Shown here piece by piece: positions 32,699 through 40,240 of a DNA stretch of 40,240 nt. The translations under genes and the position numbers were made by a program. The stretch is from Chlamydomonas sphaeroides (Eukaryota > Chlorophyta > Chlorophyceae > Chlamydomonadales > Chlamydomonadaceae), in NCBI GenBank assembly GCA_001662425.1, contig BDDC01000453.1, positions 21,601-61,840 of the forward strand, read 5' to 3'. Each line of letters opens with the position of its first letter. The first letter of the stretch is position 1. The notes below the pieces were generated by a model. It was given only the letters and a program-made list of their open reading frames with translations. It was not told where the DNA came from and did no database searches.

Positions 32699-33495
32699 CT
32701 TTCTAGGGCGGCCTCCTCGCTTGGGCGCCTAGCCCGGAGACCGGGTCTGTGCTCGGCGCCTAGCGCTTGCGGCTTTACAACGTGGTGTGGTTAGCTAAGC
32801 AGCTGCAAGCTTGGTGTGCGTATTGGGCTATGGGTGTCACAGCTTTGCGGGCCTCGGTCCTGTGTCCCATCCTCGAGCTGGTCGTAGCTCCGAGTCCTTC
32901 CGCTCGCAGCCCCGTTGGGGCCCCTAACGGTACCTGCACACATTTGTTTCATATCACCGGTCCTTTTTTCTCGGTGGCTCTGCGCAGCGACAGCTGCCAG
33001 CCGGTAGCCCGCTCGCCGTGACCCGCGGCTCCCCAAACCCGCAAGCCCGCACAGGCCCGTAAGCAAGTGTCTGAGCACTCCGAAACCATTGCCCCCCGCC
33101 CCATGGACGCGATGTAGCGAGCTCACCCACTGCAGCGACGCCACAAAATAGAAAAAGAGGCGCAAGCCCGTAACCGCTAGCCAGGGCTAGCCTCCCCTGC
33201 CCTGCTGGGCACGGCCCCACCGTTCACCCCATTCAATAACTGCCTATAAAAGGCCCCAGCCTATAGCGTCTTAAGCGCTCCACATTCATCTCCCGCCTTT
33301 CCTCAGCTGCAGTGCTGCCGTCATCATTCCACTGTAAATAGAAATCCGCGGCAAGCAGCGGCAGGTTTTGGACCGGCCGTTCTCAACCCTATCCAGCATG
33401 CAACATCCGGGCACTATCCAACACGCAAACACTGGCCCAACGCTCTTGAAATAGAGCTCAAAGGATATATTGGATGCCCACGATTTCCTGCGCCT
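32699..33495. other. Intergenic region between GNA1 and Rab1
   Basis: About 800 bases holding the 3' UTR of GNA1 and the promoter of Rab1, both on the minus strand. No protein-coding exon found. On the + strand there is an isolated TATAAAAG at 33245-33252 followed about 80 bases later by TGTAAA; neither matches the orientation of the flanking genes. Confidence 0.5.
33245..33252 (+). promoter_or_regulatory. TATA-box-like element without an assigned gene
   Basis: CCTATAAAAGG is a perfect TATA consensus in GC-rich surroundings, read on the + strand. No open reading frame or known RNA follows it. It could be a chance match, a relic, or the promoter of a short non-coding transcript. Confidence 0.25.
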
Positions 33496-35846
33496 TTAGC
33501 GGTCGAGGTACCGCACCTGCAGGGGTTGGCGGGGTCAGCGGTACAACGTCACGCGGGAGTCCGATACCGTCAACGCACGTCCGCTACCAGGGGCCCAGCA
33601 CACGGCACATGCCTAGCCGCTCTCCACAACCGAGAACCCCCTCGCACCATGTGCCCCGTTCGGTTGGGTTGAGATTGCATGCACACCTATCGTGCCGTTG
33701 CTAGTTTGCGTCATGAATGCTATGTGGAATCCAGAGGGCGGGCGGTTCCACGAATCCAGGGCGTGCCCCAGCCCCCCGGCACCAGGCACCACGCTCCCGC
33801 GCCCCGCCAACAGGCCCGCCACTGCAAGGCGAGCGCTGCCCCGCAATCGCAATCCCACCCCTCCTCACACCCCAGCCCCCCGGCACCCACCATCTGCACC
33901 TCCTTCTTCGTCAGGCCGCACTTCTCGTAGAAGGCCACGTTGGCCTCGGCGCAGTCCAGGATGACCTTGTAGCAACCGTCCGAGCGGGCCGCAGCCACCA
34001 GCGCGTCAACCAGCCTGCGGCGGCCGGGCGGTGCAGGGGATTGCGCGCGGGTGAGGGTGTGGGCGGGCATGGGTGCGTGGCTTGCGCAAACACACATATG
34101 AAGTCAGGAGCGTGGGGGCGTGGGGGCGCGGGCGGGCGAGCTGAGGCGCGGCAGGGCACAGGTGGATGGCGGCGTCCTCTGCCTTCATGGAGCGCGCGGG
34201 TCGCCCAGGTGGGTGTGGGAGTCAAGGGCTGCGATGCTGAACCCGCAGCGGCCGCCGACTGGGCCCCGTGCGCTAGCTGGGAGTGGGCAGGCGGGTAGGC
34301 GGCATGGGGGGCGTGGGCCGGGGCCAACGCAAACCAACTGTACCGGGGAAGGCGGGCAGGCGGCGTGCAGGCACGGCTGGTGCTCGGGCGGTGGCCATGA
34401 TCTCTCTCACGCATGGCCCCCCGGCTGCTTCTGCACCCGCCCACGCTCAGGCTGGCAGGCAGGCAGGTGGCGCAGCGCGGCGAGCGTCGACGCAGCGCAG
34501 TGCGATGGCGGGGCCGTTGGGCGGAGGCGCGCAGGACAGGCAGGCAAGCGACGTGCGCCCAGCGTGCGGCGCAGCCGCCGCAGCCGCGGCCCTCCGCTGC
34601 CCCTGTCGCACCGTAGGCCCAGCCGCTGGCCTCGCATGCAGGGGTCCACCACCACGTCCTCGATGTGGCCCACCTGGCGTGCGGCGCAGGGAGGCGGGCG
34701 CAGCGCACGGACAGCGAGCGCGCCGGGTTGAGCCCGCTCGACACTGGGTGCGGGCGGCGGCGGGGCACGGTGCAGGGTGCTGTGGCCGCGGGGGCGGGGG
34801 CACTGCAGGCGCTGCTGCATGGGGTGCGGAGTGCGCGCAGCGGGTGCAGCAGCAGGCGGCCTCCGGCCTGCGCCCGCCTGCTGCACGAGTACGCGGCCGG
34901 CGGCGCCGGCCCAGCCCAAGCCCACAGCCCGGCCCCAAACCTGGCGCTGCATCCGGCCCTGAACCACGGGTCCTGATCCAACTCTTGGCCCGCCGGACCA
35001 AAGCTCTTGCCCCGGACCAGACCCAGCGCAGCTCATGTCCCGGACCCTGGCTCTTGTCAGCCCACGAGCCCAGATCTTGCCTCCCACATGGCCCAGGTAC
35101 TCGGGCCCCGGCCGCGCGCGTGGATCCCCTGCTGGCCGCCTCCGGGCTGACGGCAAGCAAAACCTACGCCAGCGTCGAGCCGTCGTGCGCTGCTGGGCCC
35201 AACGCTACGTGTCCAGCTCTGTCCTCAACCCCGGCTGCTACCGGCACCCCGCCGCCGCCTCACTTTGCTGCAGGCGTGGATGAATTTGAGCTCCACCACC
35301 ATACTGGCCGTGCCCACGATGCGGCCGCCGTCTGCGACGAGGAGCAGGGGCCAAGTAGCAGCAGGTAGGCTTCATGGTAAGGGCTTGGGGCAAGATGGCG
35401 GGACCAGGGGGTGTGCCGCGGCCCGGGCCGTGAAGGCGTTGGGGTGGCCGGTGGCGCCGAAGATCCAGGGCGGCGGGGAGCATCAGGCCCGCCAGCACAC
35501 ACATAGCCAGCAGCAGGGCTTGCCTTCGACGACTACTGTGTGGTAGGCTCCTGATGCGTCCCGCTGTTTGAGTTGAGCTGTGTCGCAGGGGGGCAGGGAT
35601 AGGGCGCCGGCGGGGTTACAGCTTGTCCCAAGTGCGCCTGCTCGGTACCGACTTGCCTTCAAACAGTTCCCGCGTCACGTCACCAACCGTTGTAAGGTGC
35701 CCCAGCAGCTGTAGGAATCCTGCATGCGCGAGCGTTGGCTTGCGCGCGTTGGGCTAGATGGCGCCGGAGCGTGCCGGGTTCGCCGGTACAAGGCTCCCAC
35801 CCTTGTCATAGTCGGAGGCGACGAGCTTCCGGACCTCGAGGGCCAT
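33496..35846 (-). CDS. GNA1: Glucosamine-6-phosphate N-acetyltransferase
   Basis: Seven exons: 35846-35801, 35719-35657, 35577-35524, 35331-35264, 34673-34612, 34014-33891, 33516-33496 (TAA); frame is kept throughout and the product is 145 residues, close to the family's usual size. The enzyme transfers acetyl from acetyl-CoA to glucosamine 6-phosphate, a step in making UDP-N-acetylglucosamine for glycosylation and cell-surface polymers. Diagnostic segments in order: FLQLLGHLTTVGDVT (17-31), AYHTVVVED (47-55), GRIVGTASM (57-65), ELKFIHAC (68-75), GHIEDVVVDP (79-88), the acetyl-CoA loop RGQRLGLRL (91-99), then GCYKVILDC and NVAFYEKCG, which are hallmarks of GNA1. The last coding exon is 21 bases (VRYLDR and stop). 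The donors after 35657 and 35524 read G|GCAAGT and G|GCAAGC, so introns 2 and 3 seem to be GC-AG. The ATG at 35846 gives a start (MALEVRKLVASDYDKG) typical of the family. Confidence 0.93.
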
Positions 35847-36105
35847 GGCTATGGGCAGAAGCGGCTCAAGTTGGTAGGACTTGAATGACAGTTCGCTTGG
35901 CGAAAAGATGTAGGCGTTATGGGCTCCGTCTACAATTGCATGTACAGACTACACGATATAAGGTATAACAGTATCCCAATTCGCCCGCCTTGCATCATCA
36001 CGCTTCGCCACGCCGACCAGCGACAAACCCAACGACTGCAGCCACAGCTACCTGCATTGCAAAGGATTTGTCAGGATGTTGATATCTAGATAGTCTAGTT
36101 AGCAG

Positions 36106-39100
36106 ATGACTCGATTTGCGAGCGTCGCGGTCGCCCTTCCATGGCCCTCCGACCCTGGCGGCGGCCCTCTGGGCGCCGTGGTCGCCAGCCCTTCTAGCAG
36201 CTTCACATGGACGTCCAGCCCGGCATCCCATGCGCGGCCGCTCGCGCTGCTGACCGCCTCGACACCACCGGGGTTTGACCCGCACGGGGCCGCCTCGACG
36301 TCGGGGAATGCCGACGCCGCCCGGCCGCGCCGGCCGCAGCCGCACGGGCACAAGACCACGCGGAACAGCCACGTGGTTACGGAGCGGGGGACGCTGGCGG
36401 AAGAGGGCTGCGTGGCGGTCGAGTCCCGACCCGGCCGGCGGAAACGAGTCTACAGGCCGCAGCAGGGCGGCAGCTTCGAGGTCATAGACGAGCGCCAGAC
36501 CAACACGGTGCGCTGGCACTGCGAGCATAAGCTGAGCATTGATGCCTGACGATGAGGAGGGGCCTGCCGGTCTCCAGGGCCGCGCAGTCCCGCCTCGCAA
36601 GGCCCCGCGCCGCCGCCCGCTGTGTTTGCCAGCGGTCGAAGGGGCTGGGCAGATCCAACCGGTGGGCCAATACGCAATCAAAACCCCTCCACCTGTGCAC
36701 GCCACCTGCAGCCGCGGCCGGCGTCGCCCTGTTGCGGCTCGCGCCTTCGTGCCTCTCGCGCCAGTGCGCCATGCGGGCTTTCGAGCGCCTGTTCCCGCTG
36801 GCCGTGTCCCTCGCCCTCCTGTTCCCCAGGACTGGTTCCATGGCGTGCTCCGCGCGCTGCTGCTGCCCAACGGCTTCCCCGACAGCGTGGCGCCGCAGTA
36901 CGAGCCATACATGTGTGAGCGGCGGAGCGCTGGCGGGGGAAGAGGTGCTGCGGCGCTGCGCATGTGTTTTTCAGCCATGGCGGCACCCTGGGCGGCACCC
37001 CTGGAGGGCGTGGGAGGGCGGGAGCGGGCCGTGGGGCGGGGGCCTGGGGGTGGCGAGCGGGGCGCGGTGGGCAGCACGGGAGGAGCAGGGGTGGCAGCTG
37101 GAAGAGGGTGGGTCAGGCTGGCGCCTTGTGAGCGCGTCAATCGGGGCATGCGCGTGCGTCATGTGTCCTTCAATGAGTAAAGCAAGCATGCCCCGCGCGG
37201 AACGCCCTGGGTTGGTGACGCGTCGGTCGTGCTAAGGAGGCAGGGAAGCGTTTAGGCGGCCCGTGCTGGAAGCGAAACCCAGCGCCGCCTCGGACGAACT
37301 CGGTCCCCGGCCCGCCCAGCCCGCGTACCCATGTGTGCGTGTGCGTGGGGGCCGTGGGGACCACGTCCGTGCCGTCCACCTGACCTTCCGCGGGGCCGGC
37401 CACGTGTTACCCAGGACGCCCTGGCAGGCGCTGCGGGCACGTGTGCGCCCCCTGCCCCCTGCCCCTTGCCCCCTGCCGCTTGCCCCTTGCCGCGGCTCCT
37501 TTCCATGGCCGCCCCTGCTTGCCCTCCACCGCCACCGCCAGCCCGTGCACGCCCCTCCCCATCCCCAGACACGAACCCTGCGCGCCCTCCCTCCCGCCCG
37601 CCCGGCCCCGCCCTCCCTCCGCGCAGCGTGGCGGGGCGTGCAGTACTTTTTCGGCGGCGCCATCGGCGTGATCACCACCACCTCCATGTTCGGGGCGCTG
37701 GGCGTGGGCAAGTCCAAGGCGCTGGGCAACGTGACGGGCGAGGTGAGCTGCCGAGGCCGCGGGCGGGGCAGCAGCGCTGCGGGGCGCTTGCACTGGCGCT
37801 GGCGCGGGGGAACCGGGGTGCAGCAGCTGAGCGCAGCGGGTTGCGGGGATGCGTTGGACTCACTCCGCAGCAGGGGGCCATGGACGGGCCTGAGGAGCTC
37901 AGGGCACTTGTGGGAAGGGGTGGCGCAGGCCAGGGCTAGAGCGGGCCGTTGTGTGGTGCGCCGCACCACGCCGCTTAGACCATGTGTCCCAGGCGCTCCA
38001 GCCCCAGCCACCTCTCCGCGCACGCCCTCCTGCCAGCCACAGGCAACTCGCTCCAGCAGCGCCGCGGCCGCAGCCCTGTCGCACACCCCCAGCAGCCCCG
38101 CAGCCGGGCAGCTCCTGCAACAGGCCGGGGCCGGTGGCCGGTTGCGGCGCGAGGGTGAAGCGCACCACGCCCACCCGCACCGCCCTGCCCGTGTCCGCCC
38201 CTCCCCGCCCGGCCCCAGGTGGCCGCTGCGCTCAACTGGGTGATCAAGGACGGCGCGGGGCGGCTGGGCAAGGTGGCGTTCGCCAGCTGGGGCCGCGAGC
38301 TGGACTGCGAGCTGAAGCAGTTCAGGCTCATTGGTGGGCGCGGGAGCAGGGAGGGGCGTGGAGGGGGAGGGAAGGGCAAGGGCTTGGAGGCCAGGGTTCG
38401 TGTGGGCGAGGGGAGGGCCGGGAGCCGCACCCGGCGGGATCTGAGTTTGCGTGGGTCGCGAGCTCGGGTTGACGCAGCTCTGCTTGCCCGTCGGTGCCAG
38501 ACCCCTCCCCGCCGCACCCACGCCTATAAATCCTGCATATCTTGGTTGATACATGCAACGCCATGCCAACTTCCTCCCCCGTTGCGGGAGCTGGGGATGT
38601 TGCCTGCACCGGGACCCTCGTCACTGCTTTCGCAACCTTTACCCATCTTATCCCCCATGCCGAGCGCGTCCCGACCCCCTTTCTCCTTCCCCCTTTTAAC
38701 ACATCCTCATGCCACTGTCTTCCCCTCCCATCCCCAGGCGACTTTGTGATGGAGGCCGGCGCCGCGCTGGAGCTGGCCACCCGCTACGTGCCCAACGCCT
38801 TCCTGCCGCTGGCCTGCGTAGCCACGCTGGCCAAGCACCTGGCGGCGGTGGCCAACAGCAGCACGCGGGCGCCCATCTACCGCACCTTTGCGCTGCAGAA
38901 CAACCTGGCGGACATCACAGCCAAGGTGCGGCGAGGAGGGGCAGGAGGGGCGAGGAGGGGGAAGGAGGGGGAGGGGGGCTCTGTTCAACTTTATAGGGCC
39001 GAAACAGAGTACCACTGAGTGGCGCGTCGGGCGTGCGCAGAGGGAATACGGTTAGATGCGCCAGTGCGGAAGCGAGGCCCAGCCTGCCCCGGGTGGAGTG

Positions 39101-39999
39101 CCGCGTCGGCCGTGCGAAGAGGGAATGCGATTGAATGTGCCAGTGTGTGCGTGTGTCGCTGGGCGGGGGCTGTTCACCGTGCGGCTTTGTCCCTTGACTG
39201 CACCTCCCTTCCCCCTGAGCACCTGCCCACGCTGCTCCTCCCCTGCCAGGGCGAGTCGGTATCCAACCTGGCCGACGTGCTGGGCATGGCCGCCGGCGCC
39301 GCCATCACCAGGTTCGCGCCCAACATACCGCGGGTGCCGCTCTTCTGCTTCCTGTCAGTAGGTGGGCCAGGCGCTGAGCGGGAGGCAGGCAGGGAGGCAG
39401 GCAGGGAGGCAGGCAGGGAGGCAGGCAGGGAGGCAGGCAGGGAGGCAGGGCCGCGCGGGGCGCGCCTGCCGCTGGCAGGAGCGCGGCACCCGGGGGCTGG
39501 GCACCCCATTGCGGTACGCCGCGATCCGGGGGGCTGGGGCCGCCCGCCGCGCAGGGCCTCGCGCGTCTCGCCCCGAGCTTCCCGGCCTCCCCACACGCCC
39601 TTCCCCCAGCGCCCGGTACCAGGAGGTCGGGCCCGGCTGCCTGCTGGCCCGCACGCGCCATCCCTCGCCTCCCGCCCACCCACACGCGCCTCGCCCTCCG
39701 CCCTTTCTCCCGCCCGCCGCCCAAGGCTACCTCGTCGCCAGCCGCAAGGAGATCGACGCCGTGCAGCTGCCGTACCTCAACCGCGCCCGCCTGTCGTACG
39801 CCACCACCGCCTACCTGCGGCACGGCAAGGTGCCGGGCATCAGCGAGGCCAACGAGCACGAGCCGCTGGGCCCGTGGAGCCCCTACCACCAGTCGCGCCT
39901 GCTGCTGGGCGCCGAGCTGGAGGAGGCGTGCGCGGGGCCGGCGCAGCTGGCGGAGGCGGAGGCGCTGTTCCGGCGGAGCCCGTATCTGGTGACGTACAG
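36106..39999 (+). CDS. RUS-family protein (DUF647, root UVB-sensitive), 5' part
   Basis: Exons: 36106-36507, 36830-36914, 37627-37742, 38219-38333, 38738-38925, 39250-39361, 39726-39999, then a donor (AG|GTGGGT); the rest is beyond the window. Frame is kept at all six junctions, giving about 430 residues so far. RUS proteins occur in plants, algae and animals; Arabidopsis RUS1/RUS2 act in UV-B sensing, early seedling growth and auxin distribution with a link to vitamin B6. The biochemical role is not settled. Family landmarks: LLLPNGFPDSVAPQYEPYM, QYFFGGAIGVITT, AAALNWVIKDGAGRLGKV, ELDCELKQFRLIGDFVMEAG, ALELATRY, KHLAAVANSSTRAPI, NNLADITAK, ESVSNLADVLG, and near the end YLRHGKVPGIS with EPLGPW. 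Exon 1 holds a Pro/Ala/Ser-rich N-terminal region that could be a transit peptide. An in-frame TAG two codons upstream supports the ATG at 36106. Confidence 0.9.
37199..37336 (+). repeat. Dispersed repeat B, copy 2 (RUS intron 2)
   Basis: Follows copy 1 through GGTGACGCG, GGTCGTGC, AGGGA.GCGTT, CCCAGCGC.GCCT and GGCCCGCCC. The first segment (TTCAACTTTATAGGG) is missing or too diverged to align. It lies in the 36915-37626 intron. Confidence 0.75.
38982..39161 (+). repeat. Dispersed repeat B, copy 3 with internal tandem duplication (RUS intron 5)
   Basis: Starts exactly like copy 1 (TGTTCAACTTTATAGGGCC). The segment GGCGCGTCGGGCGTGCG.AGAGGGAAT.CG.TT is then present twice, about 82 bases apart (39018 and 39100). 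It lies in the 38926-39249 intron. Confidence 0.85.
39381..39448. repeat. Tandem repeat (GGAGGCAGGCAG)5 in RUS intron 6
   Basis: Five perfect 12-base units plus a partial sixth, directly after the donor region of the 39362-39725 intron. Its frames encode Arg-Glu-Ala-Gly or Cys-Leu-Pro-Ala strings that are not genuine protein. Confidence 0.95.
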
Positions 40000-40240
40000 G
40001 TGGGTGCCTGGGTGCTTGGGTACCGGGGGCGGGAAGACGTGTGAGGGATGAACGGACGGGGCATGGGAGGTGGGGTGTGCCGGGGAAGCGGTACGGCATG
40101 GTACGGCGGCAAGCGGCGCCCCACGGCACGCACGGCGGCAGCAGGGATGAGAGGTTGGGAGCAGCCGTGCTACGCAAGGATAACTTACTGGCCTGCCCCA
40201 CAAGTCCAATGGGCAGCTCAGTATACACCTATGCGATATC
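40000..40240 (+). other. Intron of the RUS-family gene running off the window
   Basis: Follows the donor after 39999. No further RUS exon is recognisable. It contains a loose GGTACGGCATGGTACGGCGG repetition near 40090. Confidence 0.6.

Noticed and set aside
35998..37149. 383-codon minus-strand open frame opposite RUS exons 1-2
   Set aside because: Pro/Arg/Ala-rich antisense shadow; the plus strand carries conserved RUS residues.
39362..39680. Open frames with repeated Cys-Leu-Pro-Ala or Arg-Glu-Ala-Gly
   Set aside because: By-products of the 12-base tandem repeat in the RUS intron.

Overview
This window is nuclear DNA of a GC-rich, intron-dense eukaryote, most probably a chlamydomonadalean/volvocine green alga. 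Support: several short exons per gene joined by GT-AG introns in codon-neutral phase, TGTAA-type poly(A) motifs, a 203-residue Rab1/Ypt1 GTPase, a 259-residue 14-3-3 protein, a plastid-type ClpS-fold protein, and two cilium/centriole-type proteins (ARMC2 and an Sfi1-repeat protein). There is no operon logic. All gene models below were built by hand: each junction was required to keep reading frame, and exon lengths were checked for phase.

Layout. 1-4257 (+) is the 3' part of ARMC2, an armadillo-repeat protein (PF27 in Chlamydomonas). 5193-6647 (+) is a complete 14-3-3 gene. 7969-19769 (-) is one very large gene of about 18 exons encoding roughly 2,800 residues: two blocks of Sfi1-type centrin-binding repeats separated by alanine-rich coiled coil and a long disordered segment. 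20181-21628 (+) is a ClpS-domain protein, head to head with it. 23107-24893 (-) is a five-exon gene for a 205-residue protein I do not recognise. 25679-29419 (-) is an F-box-like/leucine-rich-repeat protein interrupted by an assembly gap (27038-27347). 31184-32698 (-) is Rab1/Ypt1 in nine exons. 33496-35846 (-) is glucosamine-6-phosphate N-acetyltransferase (GNA1) in seven exons. 36106 to beyond 39999 (+) is a RUS-family (DUF647) gene that runs off the right edge.

The genes do not form one pathway. ARMC2 and the Sfi1-like protein both point to a flagellated cell, but nothing in the sequence ties them functionally. The most interesting items are the giant Sfi1-like protein, the unrecognised 205-residue gene, four apparent GC-AG introns concentrated in two genes, three dispersed repeat families (mostly intronic), and an N gap whose two flanks carry the same sequence, suggesting the gap is an unmerged contig overlap.
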